Shown: piece by piece, positions 34,106 through 47,277 of the stretch
How positions within the stretch are numbered: position 1 is the stretch's first letter
How the letters are laid out: the number at the start of each line of letters is the position of its first letter
Source of the DNA: Homarus americanus
Taxonomy: Eukaryota; Arthropoda; Malacostraca; Decapoda; Nephropidae
Reading direction: 5' to 3'
DNA: 64,000 bases
NCBI RefSeq assembly: GCF_018991925.1
Contig: NW_024735503.1
Span: 2,352,907-2,416,906 of the forward strand
Program-made: the position numbers and the translations under genes
Notes under the pieces: generated by a model
What the model saw: the letters and a program-made list of their open reading frames with translations, nothing else
Told to the model about the DNA's origin: nothing
Database searches by the model: none

Positions 34106-37100
34106 TGTATCATTAAACTACTGAGTGAGGTATCAAGGCTAAGATGACCATTCGTGGGGTCTTGATGAAGGAACTTGTCATCGTCTCATTAATGGATGTA
34201 ATATATTGACTATGCCATAATGTGCCAGTCTATAGATTGACAAATAGAAGTAATTCAGCTTTATTTCCAATACTCAATTTACTATAGCAGCCATAATTTT
34301 CGAACTTGATATTCAACACACACGAGACCTCCCCATCTCTCTTGTGAACTTTAGAATGTTGGTGTGTTGGTTGCCAAGTCTCTCCAAGGTGGAACCTCTC
34401 CAATTACTATTGGAGGCTTGCGGAAGTGGCGTTATTGGCTGGCTGATCACGACGACCAGGTGAGCTGATTGTTATTGATTCCTTCAGGGGCTGTAAGGGT
34501 CGACGAATGTTGCCGCGGTATTAGTGAAGCATCACATGAAATAATCTCAAAATTCATATTATAGAGCTAGGAAGCTGAAACTTGGACACAGAAGTAACCA
34601 AGTGATTTAGTAAAAAAGTTTTTTATTTCTTTATTAAATTTGAGTTCATATTGTAAGCCTCCCCCCCCCTCAAGGTGCCACGTGAAGTGTGAGGTGTAAC
34701 GGTGAACAATGAGTACAGTATAGAGTACCACCATTTGTGTACGTTCTTATGTGTAACTAAAGTAGCTGAAATAAATAATATAACGCGTCCAATATTGTCA
34801 AGTGAACACCAGTAATGAACACCAACAATTATCCTCGAGTACGACGACACTGGAGCAAGAAGATGTAAGGTTATCACACACTCTGGTGTTTGTGCTGCGA
34901 CCACAGATAATAAACAGATGATTCCAAGAGCTATTGTAGCCGACAGACGACGCTAATCAAATCAACTTATGTAAATATAATTAGGTTATTTAGTATTTAT
35001 CAAGGAAAATTAAAGTAATAATTGTTTAAATAAGATAAGAATACTCATCAATCAATTAATCCATTGTTTACTTGCAATGAACTAGTAAGTCAATATTTGT
35101 TTTTATTTACTTAATCATTTAAGGTCGGCTGGCAATTACTTATCATTTCACAAGCTTGTCAGATGTACTGTAGTGAAAGCCACACTATCATAAGTACTCG
35201 TTGAGATACTATATTACTCGGTCATCTAATCTCTGTAACAACCATGACATTTCCAATTACCTTGTTGGAGTTAAGGTTGTCACCGTCCCTCATGACAAAC
35301 CTCACCACCTTTCCCGTGTTCCTGTGCGCCTGACACACCACCTTGATGGACTAAACTACCACACCTGTTATCACCTTCCCCATTCTCTACCTAATAGCAT
35401 CATTTCCTTGGTGATCTCGCTTCAGTCTTGTTCGTTCCTCCTCCTTACTCCCATCTTGCTTTGGTTTCACTTTCTCCGTTCACAAACCTTACTCGATCGT
35501 CCTAGATTCAGATTTTTTCGGTTTTCTTTAGACTGGAATCATTATATACCTTGGTAGGAAGCGCTCCTCAATAACCAGTCCAAATTACTTCATATTCGCC
35601 TCTTCTTTCTACTTTCTCCTCAGTGAGCGGCTCCCTCCCTTCTTCTCCTGGGTTCACGTCAATAGATTTTATGTACTGATTACCCTTTCCTCTTTCTCCC
35701 TTTCTTAACCTTATCTTTCTGGTCTTTGCTCTGGACTTGTGCAAATGCCATAAACACAATTGCTCCTTGTCCCCCACCATCTACGTCTCTTTTTTTTCCT
35801 AACCCATTTCCCTGACAGCACCTGAAATCTTATTTGTACTTCTCAAATCTAAAACTGTCTTATCGATATTAAAAATGAACTCCTCCGTTACTGACTTCGA
35901 CTGTGTTGCCTCATCTAGACACATAGTATAGTCTCCCGCCCTCTTACTCCTTGTGTGTTCATGAGTATTAAAATTTACCGAACTTTGCCGCACCACCACA
36001 CTGATGATTTACTTGGGAGTTGTACCATATGTATTTTCCCGGGTCTTGGCTCACCTGTCTGTACCTGTTTCGACCACCTGGCATAGCTTGTTTCTCCTGT
36101 ACACTGTATCAACCACCTCGAATCCTATCATACATACTTCTTATCCATTGTAATTTACACTTTTCATTATGGGACTTGATAATTTGGCTAAAAACGTTTG
36201 CTTATTTAAAACAGTAGACTGAATTATGATAAAAATTGTTGGGTAATATTTCGCTGATACATTTCTTCCAGCTGATGTGGTCATGCATCAACCACGTGTA
36301 CTGTACAAGAACAGATATTAGGAAAGTAGGTCAGAAAACGAATCTTTTAAATAGGCTCGTAGGCCTTGTAAAAAAGTTATGCTTTGCACTAATGAATCCG
36401 GGAGTGGCTATCCAAATATGTAGATAATATTTGATAGTTATGACAATTTTATAGTTAATAAACGGCTCAAGACCTTCCGTGGACGTCACGAAGCAAGAAC
36501 TTCACCAGGGTGGCCTCTTCCTCGTGAGGGAGAGGTGATACTTATGATTATTTCTGATTTTTTTTTATAAATAAGAGTGATATAATATGATAGAAGTAAG
36601 TGTGGAATTATAACAGTTTGCAGTAGTAAGGAAGGTACTGATGGTACACCCTCAACTTGTGTTATCACCTGACTAAACTGGTAGGAATAGATCGTGTTCC
36701 AACTTAGTTAAACACCAATTGTCACTCCAAAGCCACGTTAACAGAGATGTGTAGGTAAGTGTTATCAAAAGAACAGTTGATAATAACTTTAATGTCTTAA
36801 TATGATATTGATAAAATATTTACACGATATCAACGATGGCTCGTGTCCTTACCCCCTAAAATCCTACTGGGTTCCGGCGACGTGACACAGCCTAGAGCAG
36901 TTATATCGATTTAATTTATCTGTGATAGAATTACCAACAATAATGTTTGCTATTTCCAGTATGATCACCAATACTGCAGTTATTGGAAATTGCTTCATCA
37001 TAGTGAGGTAACACCATTCCAGTGCTTCAATTCGGAATAAACGCTTCATATATAACACGCGTTACCATCATAAACTCGTAGTATCTACATCTGGTGGTCA

Positions 37101-37540
37101 CCTAGTTACATGTTCTCTGTCCACCGTGTACGTCATGATAGTCTAAGCCTTAATAACTATTGGGTAAAATTAATTTTAATAATGAATAATAAGACATAAT
37201 ATAAGAAACTAAATCGTGGAATGTGAATGAAAAACTTATTCTATATTTCAGGTGAAGAATATTTCCCCTCTAGACAATTAAGAGAGGCGCACTAATGGTG
37301 ATGATTGTCCTGCAGGTGTGTGAGACTTTCATCCAGGGGGAACTAAGGATAATATTGACGTGGACAAACTTTGCTTAATTTCACCTCATCTTCTACATTA
37401 GCTTACCAATAAGCGTCTTTTGTATCCCAGAAAAAATATAGGGAAATTGGTTTATTAAAACTATTGAATTATTGATCAGTAAATGAAGTATATTAGGGAG
37501 GTCCGATAACAGGAGAAAGGAGATACAAGAGAAGAGATAA
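34106..37540. other. intergenic DNA, no gene seen
   Basis: Long repeat-poor stretch. Open frames such as 34623-34904 (minus, 93 codons) and 35201-35557 (plus, 118 codons) have no domain signature and background codon use. Pyrimidine-rich DNA at 35570-35720. Confidence 0.5.
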
Positions 37541-37607
37541 CAGGAGACACAACAGAAACCAGGAGACACAACAGAAGCCAGGAGACACAACAGAAGCTAG
37601 GAGACAC
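37541..37607. repeat. 19-bp minisatellite, 3.5 units
   Basis: Units of CAGGAGACACAACAGAAGC, nearly identical. Confidence 0.9.
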
Positions 37608-38112
37608 CGAGGAACATAATAAAAGTTACAAGATTGCCATAGTCAACCCTCGTCTAGGTGGCTTAGACCCTACGCCACCAAGACGTATTATAATTTTGAC
37701 TCGGAAAAATCGGGTAGAATTGAGGAAAAGTCACATGTGTAGGCTAATCCGCCCCAAAACCACAAGAAGCCGCACTTTCCCTCAAGCATTATCAGAAGCA
37801 CGCTAGTTCTACATGCGTCTCCGCGGTAACGGGTATTTTTACATTAAACTAACAGGGTAACTACTGAATATCACAACAGCTTCACCCTCAAACTATCTCA
37901 CATCCTCACATCACCATAAGAAATCTTCCTCCTCATTATAACAGGAAGATGAACTCGGCTCTCTATCCAATTAATGGCTGGTAATAGATATCCCTTCCTC
38001 AACATTATAACACGTTTATTCAAAAACAGGGCCAGGCTGAGAAGAGTTATGGCCAGACTAATGAGGTTATGTAAATATCCTGTTACTTAGGTGCTGGGGG
38101 ATCATAATGAGG
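37608..38112. other. intergenic DNA, no gene seen
   Basis: Unique sequence, no open frame of note. Confidence 0.55.
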
Positions 38113-38310
38113 GTGTTACTTGTCCCGGTGTTACTTGATTATGCTGTTGGTGTGACTTGTCTAGGTGTTACTTGATTATGTTGGTGGTGTGACTTGTCTA
38201 GGTGTTACCTGATCATGTTGATGTTGTTACTGGTCCGTCGTAGTGGCGGTGTTACTTGATCATGTTGATATGGTTACTTGAACATCGGTTGTTTTGCTAC
38301 TTGACCATGG
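38113..38310. repeat. degenerate ~37-bp minisatellite
   Basis: GGTGTTACTTGATTATG and GGTGTGACTTGTCTA alternate and then decay toward 38310. Confidence 0.65.
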
Positions 38311-39249
38311 TGGGCGCGACACCTCTTTAGAAAAAAAAATGAGCTCGCGCATTTTATTGGCGGAGATTTACGTGAGGTTCAGTAAAATGTCAGGCGTCGT
38401 CATATTTTCTCAGAATTCTAAAATCTGTTGAGCACAATGGTTGTTGGTTAACTGTGTATCTTTTTAAGAGTTTATATTTAATTTAATTAGTTGTCTTGTG
38501 TAGTAAAGGAGTTGTTGGAGGTTCACGTATAAAAGTGAACACGAAGGAAATGTCTGTTGGAGGAAAGGTCTTGCGGAAATTTTATTGTAAGACTTTAGAC
38601 TTCAGGCTGACGACGCTGGCTGTGAGTGTTGCCTCCTGAGGTACATTATTTATCGTTCTAATTTTACTGTAATTAGTTATTTGTCTTAAGACGCTTTATA
38701 GTTTCTGCGTCACAAATTATGGTAGTCTGTTCATAATCTTTTATTTCAGTAAAGTCTGATAAGATTCTGTGTTTTCAAGTTTTATACAGATAACTTGAAA
38801 ATTATTATTTTAGAGCAAAAACACATTTCTAAAGAAACCTTCGTAAAATTCCAAGTTTAAGACAACATGAGTCAAGGGAGAGAGGTCATTATATAGAACT
38901 TTCCTTCTAAAATACACAGTGGCGTCCCAAACAAAGAGTCCAGCTCTCACAATAGCCAACTTTTTTCCTTAGTCTTCGTTTAACCTTCGAGGCTTTCATA
39001 TAGTGAATTTTGTTTTATGTTTAACTCTTAATCTTTTCTGAGGACGTCTTGTGGCTGCCTGTATGTCGTATACCGGTTTGTATACTCATTTAGAATGATA
39101 GTATAAAAGTTACCCAGAAAGAGACTCTTCATATGTTCAGAAATTATCATTATCTTCCTCGGAGATGAGGTCCGTCTTGGTACTCGGCATTTATCAGTCT
39201 GTTTTGTTTTTTCTTCCACCACACTCTATCCATCACCACTATCCTCTTG
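38311..39249. other. intergenic DNA, no gene seen
   Basis: Nothing recognised; no long open frame before the C-rich array. Confidence 0.55.
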
Positions 39250-39385
39250 TTTCAACTCTAGCCAGCATTTCTCCCATCCCTTCCACCCTTTCCCACCCCT
39301 TCCACCCTTTCCCATCCCTTCCACCCTTTCCCACCCCTTCCACCCTCTCCCATCCCTTCCACTCTCTCCCACTTCCCTCGCCTGT
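39250..39385. repeat. pyrimidine-rich 15-16-bp minisatellite
   Basis: Units of CCCTTCCACCCTTTCCCA type. A 190-codon plus-strand frame (39165-39737) and an 87-codon minus-strand frame pass through it; their translations outside the array show no domain. Confidence 0.85.
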
Positions 39386-40554
39386 TTTCCCTCCCCCAGT
39401 CACTGTATATTGTCCCTCATCTACCTTCCTCTCTCCTCTTGCCAAAATCATCCTTAGCATCTCACTCAACCTCCCTCCTCCCCTCCTACTTCTTCTCATC
39501 AAGTTGTTCTCACTGTTTACTACTGTTCTGCCATCAGAGCGATCAGTGACGATATTTCACAGAAGTATACTGGAGTCACACAACTACTGGATATCCTCCC
39601 CTTTCATATTCCCTTCTTCTGATCTTCTAAACCTCCATAATTCCTTTTATTCTTCTTCATCTCAAAAGCCAAAGTTTTTTCCCTTGTTTTATCATCATCT
39701 CGTCAGCTTTATAGACAGTTCCTGGTGTCATCTCTAAGCTCATATGTGGTCCGTGATTATCTTGTTTAATTACCAAAACTTACTGAAAGACGCTAATAAT
39801 TCCAATAAATAACTTACCTGAATATTTTAACCAACAATATTTACCTTTTTAATCACAACACGTTAAGTTGAAATGAGCTTTTAACAGAACTAAATATGAC
39901 TTACATATGACTTGAATACAGAACAAAGAAATATATCATTTTATACATCCCATCTGTAACTTTGTGTGATATACCAGACAATATGGTCAAATGTTTGTCT
40001 ATGTAATTCATCTTCAATGTAAAAATCTCACCTCCCACATTTACTCCCCAAAATATATATCTATGTTTATCATGGGAGTAAAAACAGTTACAAGAAATAC
40101 GCCAGAGCTCGCGGATCACTGACAGTGCAGCAAAATGCAGAACTTTTTAATCTGGGATAAGTCTCTCAAGCTTATCCGCTCTGCCTCGTCCTCTGTTAGA
40201 CAAGAGGTGTAGCAAATGACATAAGTGGCGGGTTACGTGAGTGAGGGCGATGGAGTGTGGGGCGGGGAGCGAGGTGGTGTACTGGTGGAAGGTGGGGCTG
40301 GATACCACGGCTGAGGGAGAAGATGGGGCTGGATATCACGGCTGAGAGCGAAGGTGGGGCTGGATACCACGACTGAGGTGCCAGGGGCCGGGTCTTGTTT
40401 ATTTCTTGAGCGTGATGTTACAGGCTTACGTGTGTTACTGTGATGTTCAACTAGTACTAATTCACATGATAGATAGGTTAAGAGTTTGGTCAGGATTTGG
40501 TTACATTATATCAATACTAAATTCCATACAATTCTAGTAACCTGGCTGTCTTAA
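39386..40554. other. intergenic DNA, no gene seen
   Basis: Two to three copies of a GGTGGGGCTGGATACCACG motif at about 40290-40375 form a small local repeat. No gene recognised. Confidence 0.5.
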
Positions 40555-40573
40555 GGTTAGGTTAGGTTAGGTT
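40555..40573. repeat. short interstitial (TTAGG)n
   Basis: GGTTAGGTTAGGTTAGGTT, almost four units of the telomere pentamer known from most arthropods. Too short to mark a telomere; possibly a repair patch or chance. Confidence 0.7.
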
Positions 40574-40911
40574 CTATAGTTATGTGGTGTTGTAAAATAA
40601 TTAGATCGTTTTATTTTGGACAAACCTTAGCTGGTTGGTCGAAGATTTTTTTATTTATTTTTTATATATTGCAGCAAAACTCTTACTCTACTTTTTAACA
40701 TAAATAAGTATAAGATAAACATGACATAATGATACATGATTACAGCGAATCTGGTCTGATATTACGAGCACAAAATGTAATCAAACTTCTGACACGGACT
40801 ATTGACGTCATAAACGCCTGATTTTCGCACTTTGTTTCTGTTACATTGACGAGTAAAATCACACATTACATCAGCTAATGTATATCCATCTATATATCGC
40901 TCTATCTAGAA
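40574..40911. other. AT-rich intergenic DNA
   Basis: No recognisable feature. Confidence 0.55.
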
Positions 40912-41172
40912 CAGCACCTCACCTCTCAGCACCTCACCTCTCAGTACCTCACCTCCCAGTATCTCACCCCTCAGCACCTCACCTCTCAGCATCTCACCTC
41001 TCCAGTATCTCACCTCTCAGCACCTCACCTCACCTCTCAGCACCTCAGCACCTCACCTCAGTACCTCTCACCCCTCAGCACCTCACCTCTCAGCATCTCA
41101 CCTCTCAGTATCTCACCTCTCAGCACCTCACCTCCCAGTATCTCACCTCTCAGCACCTCACCTCCCAGCACC
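40912..41172. repeat. 15-bp minisatellite, ~17 units
   Basis: Units of CACCTCACCTCTCAG with CAGTACCTC and CAGTATCTC variants. The 194-codon frame at 40878-41462 is a by-product of the 15-base period. Confidence 0.95.
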
Positions 41173-41478
41173 TATTCATCCTCTCATCTATCCTTACGTC
41201 CTTTTGTATGGATAGACTTGAGTACCGGGCAGGTAGTGTAAGTCATCCATCAGTCACCCTACCACTATGTCAGTCATCAACCTCTTGCCTTCATCCATTC
41301 CTGTCCTCCGTTAATTGTGTCATCTCTCCGTCATCCATCAGCCGGCACCATCATAGAGTAATGTTATTAATGATAATAATAATAATTACGATTATAATTA
41401 CTTATGCATATTTAATGACCAGACGCAGTGGCTTAGTTGGACAATTATTTGTTTTGTGTTGATAACAGATGTCGGACC

Positions 41479-41479
<1 letters not shown>
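41173..41479. other. intergenic DNA, no gene seen
   Basis: Short (AAT)-rich run near 41370-41400. Otherwise nothing. Confidence 0.55.

Positions 41480-41548
<69 letters not shown>
41480..41548. repeat. (GA)n microsatellite
   Basis: About 34 uninterrupted GA units. Confidence 0.95.
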
Positions 41549-41550
<2 letters not shown>

Positions 41551-41709
41551 ATACTATAAGAAACAACACGAGAGACAGACAACATATAAATCAATAACAA
41601 GAGTGAGGGAGAGAGGGTGGACCAGAGGCAGATAGGGCAGGTGTGAGACGCAACGAAGGTAGTGTGGCTGATGATGGCTCCCCAGTGAAGGAACAATTAC
41701 TCGTATGAT

Positions 41710-42052
41710 TGTACCTGTTTTTATTGTCCTGTCTCACCTGTGTTTAGTGTTCTGTCTCACCTGTGTTTAGTGTTCTGTCTCACCTGTGTTTAGTGTTCTG
41801 TCTCACCTGTTTAGTGTTCTGTCTCACCTGTATTTAGTGTTCTGTCTCACCTGTGTTTAGTGTTCTGTCTCACCTGTGTTTAGTGTTCTGTCTCACCTGT
41901 GTGTTCTGTCTCACCTGTGTTTAGTGTTCTGTCTCACCTGTGTTTAGTGTTCTGTCTCACCTATTGTCCTGTCTCACCTGCGTTTAGTGTTCTGTCTCAC
42001 CTGCGTTTAGTGTTCTGTCTCACCTGTGTTTAGTGTTCTGTCTCACCTATGT
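41710..42052. repeat. 23-bp minisatellite, ~14 units
   Basis: Units of CTGTGTTTAGTGTTCTGTCT plus CAC, nearly identical, with internal deletions in a few copies (for example CACCTGTGTGTTC). Confidence 0.95.
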
Positions 42053-42493
42053 TTTATACTGATACGAAACTTCATGTTTTTTTTTGTACATTGGTCTGTG
42101 TGTACGTACAGTATTTGTGCGTGTGTGTGTATGTCCGTGCGTGTAACTTTTTAGATAACTACGCACAATTGTCTGCTGTTCCTCTTTCCGTAGCTGGAAA
42201 TGATAGACAAGAAAACACTGGTAGACCAAGCTAAATAAAGTCTGTAGAGCAGAGGGTTAGCTTGGGAGGATAGGAGGGAGGGGGGGGGGGAGGGTGTAAG
42301 CCTAGAGATCAAAGGCAGACCTGGAACCTTTGTGATGTGTCTTACGATTGGCTGGCCAGGACCCCAGATGACCAGTATTCCAATATCCCAATTATGACAG
42401 AGGCGGTTCAAAGTAAAGGTGGATTCCGATACAGAGTTAGGAGTGTGAGCGAGTGGGTTAGAGATCGTTAAGAAGAGGGAGTGGGCTGAGTGT
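42053..42493. other. intergenic DNA with a G-run
   Basis: G-rich GGAGGGAGGGGGGGGGG at 42268-42291 and an imperfect GT run at 42115-42135. No gene. Confidence 0.55.
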
Positions 42494-42605
42494 TGTTAGT
42501 GGTGGTAGTGGTGTTGGTGGTGGGGGTGTTGTTGTTGGTGGTGGTTGTGGTGTTGTTGGTATTGCTGTTCTTGTTGGTGGTTGTGGTAGTAGCGGTAGGT
42601 GGTAT
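42494..42605. repeat. GTT/GGT-rich simple repeat
   Basis: Mixed trinucleotide repeats such as GTTGTTGGTGGTGG, imperfect throughout. Confidence 0.85.
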
Positions 42606-43203
42606 TGTAAGGCTACTCAACACGTGCCGCAGATGAACATGACCCAGGTACCACTAGTGTGTGAACCTCCTAGTATGTTGAGGTGGTGACGAGACTACCA
42701 ACAGCACCTGTAGTGGTGACCCATCAACATGCCCCATCCTCCCTGCTACAGCTGAGTAACTTATCTTGGATATTTTGTTTTTCTCTCCCCCTAAGGAACA
42801 CTTATGCCAAGTGCGATCTTTGCACTATGAAATGCAGTGATCACCCTTTTCTTAGCTCTGACCAAGTCTACTATGACTACGATAAGAAATTTTCTTACTC
42901 ATTCACAGACGTTCTCTTCTCGATTCTAGTAATTTGGCAATGACAAAATAATCAATATCTTCCATTAAATGATAAATGGTATTTCCTAAAATCTTAACAT
43001 TGAAACCAACGAAAAAAAATATCCAGAATTTCACATCCATGCACTTCTTATGGAAAGACAAAACCGGAAAGTTTATAGTTAAGAGTAAGATGCTAATCGA
43101 AATATGAATGTGTGAGTGTTTTGGAAGTGTATACATCTTTGTGTGTGAGTATATTGCGGGTTCAAAGGGGCAGGCAGCAGTGAAAGATTTACAATTGTTT
43201 GTG
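42606..43203. other. intergenic DNA, no gene seen
   Basis: The 86-codon plus-strand frame at 42683-42943 contains a short CDLCTMKC stretch but no zinc-finger spacing, and codon use is background-like. Confidence 0.45.
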
Positions 43204-43640
43204 CACTAGTACCACAACTAGTGTGTCGTTACAACTAGTACCACAACTAGTGTGTCGTTACAACTAGTACCACAACTAGTGTGTCGTTACAACTAGTACC
43301 ACAACTAGTGTGTCGTTACAACTAGTACCACAACTAGTGTGTCGTTACAACTAGTACCACAACTAGTGTGTCGTCACCACTAGTAGCACAACTAGTGAGT
43401 CACCAACACTAGTGTGTCGTTACAACTAGTACGTGTGTCGTCACAAGTGCACAACAAGTGTGTCACCAACACTCGTGCCACAACAAGTGTGTCATCAACA
43501 CTAGTGCCACAACAAGTGTGTCATCAACACTCGTGCCACAACAAGTGTGTCATCAACACTAGTGCCACAACAAGTGTGTCATCAACACTAGTGCCACAAC
43601 AAGTGTCACCAACACTCGTGCCACAAGTAGTGTGTCACCT
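43204..43640. repeat. 29-bp minisatellite in two subfamilies
   Basis: From 43204 to about 43430 the unit carries two ACTAGT palindromes (ACTAGTACCACAACTAGTGT plus GTCGTTACA). From 43431 to 43640 the second becomes ACAAG and the linker becomes GTCATCAAC. Each half is homogeneous, with a short mixed zone between them. A few units in the second half have ACTCGT in place of ACTAGT. Confidence 0.95.
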
Positions 43641-44268
<628 letters not shown>

Positions 44269-44455
44269 CATTACGTCTGAGAAATCGATACATAGATGCC
44301 AGTGCTAAGTAACTCATCCCATTGTAACCTCGAGGTTCACCGAGCCCTGTCACTGCCTCCCTCACACCACCATCACATCTTCCCTGGACCACCCTTAATC
44401 CTCTCAACGACCCTACCCTTCCCACGTGAGATATTACATCCTTGTTCAAATAACT

Positions 44456-44457
<2 letters not shown>

Positions 44458-44487
<30 letters not shown>
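44458..44487. repeat. (CA)n microsatellite
   Basis: About 14 CA units ending in CATACATACA. Confidence 0.95.
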
Positions 44488-44492
<5 letters not shown>

Positions 44493-45582
44493 TACATTAC
44501 CCCTAATATCAACAAATATTTCAACTCTACCACAGAATAGCAGCAAGAATTATTGCAGTCTGTGCAGATTAGCAGTGCCCGGTAACTCGGCTTGCCCGGA
44601 CTAGGAGGCCAAGCAAGTGATTATTTTTAATACACACAATCTGCTCAGCCTGAGTTATAGTATCTCTGTATATATGTTGTTTACACGAGAGCACAAGACA
44701 ACTGGGGCCAGTCAAATATCACCTATTGAAATGTGAATAAGAAGAAGCGGTAAAGAAAAATTTGGAGGAAATGTGACGCCGTTAGCAGATCACCTGGATT
44801 TCCTCAAGAGTTTATGACCTGGACGGATCCTCAGACTTACCTGATGAAGTTATGTTATTGTGGCTGTGTGAGTCAGTGAAGTACGTGATGAAGTGCGTCA
44901 ATGATAAGGACGCCTCATGAGAAGTTCTCCTGTGATGGAAAGTTGTCTGCAGTAAGAGCAAGAAAAGGAGATTGGAGATAATGGAAGAGAGTGGAGGTGG
45001 AAAGGGTAGGGAGGGGGGGCAGAAGAAGAAATCAATAGTTTTTTCCCAATATAATTTAATAGCTGACGAATAAATACAAAAAAATCTGCCTTAATTTTTT
45101 TCATCTAATTCTTAAGTTTATGTACCATGACAGGACAAAGACGAAATATATTCCCAATATTAACTCGTGACCATTTTCATTGATAATGTATAGTTGTAAA
45201 GTAAGAGAAACATTAACATTTAACACGAGAAGTTAATGATCAAGAAGAAGTAAATGTGTCAATACTTGTTGCATAGTAAATATATAGTTCCTCAAGATTA
45301 ATGATATGTGATTAAGACTTTCAATCCTCACCGCGTGTGTTCGTTTGACAGTGTCCGGGGTGAGGTGTTCACGAGTGGGGAAAACGGCGCGTCTCCACTT
45401 TTGCTGCCAAGGTTTACTTCCTCATGCTGGACACGCATATGTGTTATCCTGAGGCTTTGGTTGAGGCTCCTGAAGATGGTGGAGTCAGGCCATAATTTAA
45501 GTTCAGCGGCGATAGACAAGAAGTTTACCTGCTGGTTCCGACAAGAATGGTTTTCTTGTTGGATGATCAGCTTGGAGAGAGA
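44488..45582. other. intergenic DNA, no gene seen
   Basis: The non-repetitive first 90 codons of a 376-codon plus-strand frame (45308-46438) lie here; they show no domain. I attribute the frame to the polypurine block that follows. Confidence 0.5.
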
Positions 45583-45672
45583 GAGTGAGCGTGAGGGAGA
45601 GAGTGAGCGTGAGGGAGAGAGTGAGCGTGAGGGAGAGAGTGAGCGTGAGGGAGAGAGTGAGCGTGAGGGAGA
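45583..45672. repeat. 18-bp purine-rich minisatellite, five units
   Basis: Five identical GAGTGAGCGTGAGGGAGA units, opening the large polypurine block. Confidence 0.95.
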
Positions 45673-46304
45673 GAGTAGAGGGAGACAGGGAGGGAGACAG
45701 GAAGGGAGACAGGGAGGGAGACAGGGCGGGAGGGAGGGAGACAGGGAGGGAAGCAGGGAGGGAGACAGGGAGGGAGACAGGGAGGGAGGGAGGGAGACAG
45801 GAGGGAGAGGGAGGGAGACAGGAGACAGGGAGACAGGGAGGGAGGGAGGGAGAGGGACAGGGAGGGAGGGGCGGGAGGGAGGAGACAGGGAGGGAGAGGG
45901 AGGCAGGGGAGGGAGACAGGGGAGGCAGGGAGGGAGACAGGAAGGGAGGGAGGGAGGCAGGGAAGGGAGACAGGAAGGCAGGGGAGGCAGGGAGACAGAG
46001 GCAGACAGGGAGGCAGGGAGGGAGACAGGGATGGCAGGGAGGGGGGAGACAGGAGGCAGGGAGGGAGACAGGGAGGAAGACAGGGAGACAGGGAGGGAGA
46101 CAGGGAGGGAGACAGGGAGGGGAGACCGGGAGGCAGGGAGGTGGAGACAGGGAGGGAGACAGAGGAGACAGGGAGAGAGGGAGGCAGGGAGGGAGGCAGG
46201 GAGGGAGGCAGGGAGGGAGGGAGGGAGACAGGGAGGGAGGCAGGGAGGGAGACAGGGAGGTAGACAAGGAGGGAGACAGGGAGGGAGGGAGGGAGAGAGA
46301 CAAA
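45673..46304. repeat. 630-bp polypurine block, GGGAGACAGGGA type
   Basis: Nearly all purine on the plus strand except regular single C, with 8- to 14-base units of GGGAGACA and GGGAGGCA type. Open frames of 376, 353, 313 and 305 codons on both strands come from this block and are not genes. Mirror-symmetric purine tracts of this size can form triplex DNA and hinder replication. Confidence 0.97.
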
Positions 46305-47277
46305 GTAAAGAGTGTTCCCTCTGTCTGTCTGTCTGTGACCCTCTCTTCTTCTCCTTGTCTGTCTGTGTGTCTGTGTCCACTTTCCACACGTGTATTCACA
46401 CTTATTCTACATCTTTTCACCTCAATATTCAGGTGTAGTAGTTATTCTCTTATTTACATTCTCCTCCCCAAAAGTTCTCCTGCTGTAGGCATCTTTACAT
46501 ATCAACCCACCCTGGACCGTGGCTGAGTGCCCATCCTGTGTGGTGTCTGGTACCTGGACTGATGTTTGACTCGCTGGCGGCACCACCGGGGTGTTGTGCC
46601 CTTACCTGATCGAAAACACACTTCTCTACTGACCCTTTTAATAAAACATGACATTGATTCTGGGTCTTCCTCTCTCCTTCCCCATAGTGGCAGCCTTGTC
46701 CCTCCTCCGCCAACGTCACACCTTTGAATAGGACGCCGCGTGTAGCCTTAAGAACCTACTATATATCACTTAAGTTATCATGGTAAAATATATAGTGACT
46801 CGGTATCATCCCGGCTAACCTTCTTTATTGTCACCGTTCTCCGTCCCCCATTCCATCCTATCGTGTGATTTACTGTACGTAATTCCTGGCTACGATCGCT
46901 ACATGCTGCAAACACTTAGAAGCCGCATTTGATAGTGCTGATAGGGAACCTAAATACGAACTCGTTAAACTGAACACAGGAAGTCTTCTATTACACGAGA
47001 GAAGTGGTTATTACACCAACAGAAAGGCTCCTCAACTGTGTCAGGCTACAGAAGTAAAGTCAAAGGTGCTCACTGCTGCTCTATTCAATATGTATTCAAT
47101 ATACTCACGAGTGCATTGTTGAAGTTAATCCCAGGCAGCTCCAGGAATATCCCATTTAGCTACGCAGATATTCATATACCATCGTGAGAGACCGACCATT
47201 CTTAAATTATATACACACAGACCATTTACTCTTTATAACTGTTAAGAAAACGAAGGTACTGAGCAACCACGCAGGCG
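46305..47277. other. intergenic DNA, no gene seen
   Basis: Short (CTGT)n at 46318-46336. Otherwise nothing recognised. Confidence 0.55.

Noticed and set aside
33501..34147. 207-codon frame with a VRHGAHTSGGG-type repeat
   Set aside because: Frame shifts between units of 36-41 bases and several alternative frames are equally open; a minisatellite product.
39165..39737. 190-codon frame starting with a hydrophobic stretch that might be a signal peptide
   Set aside because: Pyrimidine-rich DNA yields Ser/Pro/Leu/Phe in any frame; the middle is a minisatellite and no domain follows.
40878..41462. 194-codon His-Leu-Ser repeat protein
   Set aside because: Direct translation of a 15-bp minisatellite with no conserved flank.
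42683..42943. Zinc-finger-like cysteines in an 86-codon frame
   Set aside because: Cys/His spacing does not fit C2H2 or other common fingers, and there is a single short cluster only.
43204..43640. CRISPR-like direct repeats with spacers
   Set aside because: The 29-base units are contiguous with no unique spacers, in a eukaryotic context.
45308..46526. Open frames of 376, 353, 313 and 305 codons on both strands
   Set aside because: They coexist on opposite strands over a polypurine block, and their translations are Gly/Arg/Glu or Ser/Pro/Leu repeats; only the repeat keeps them open.
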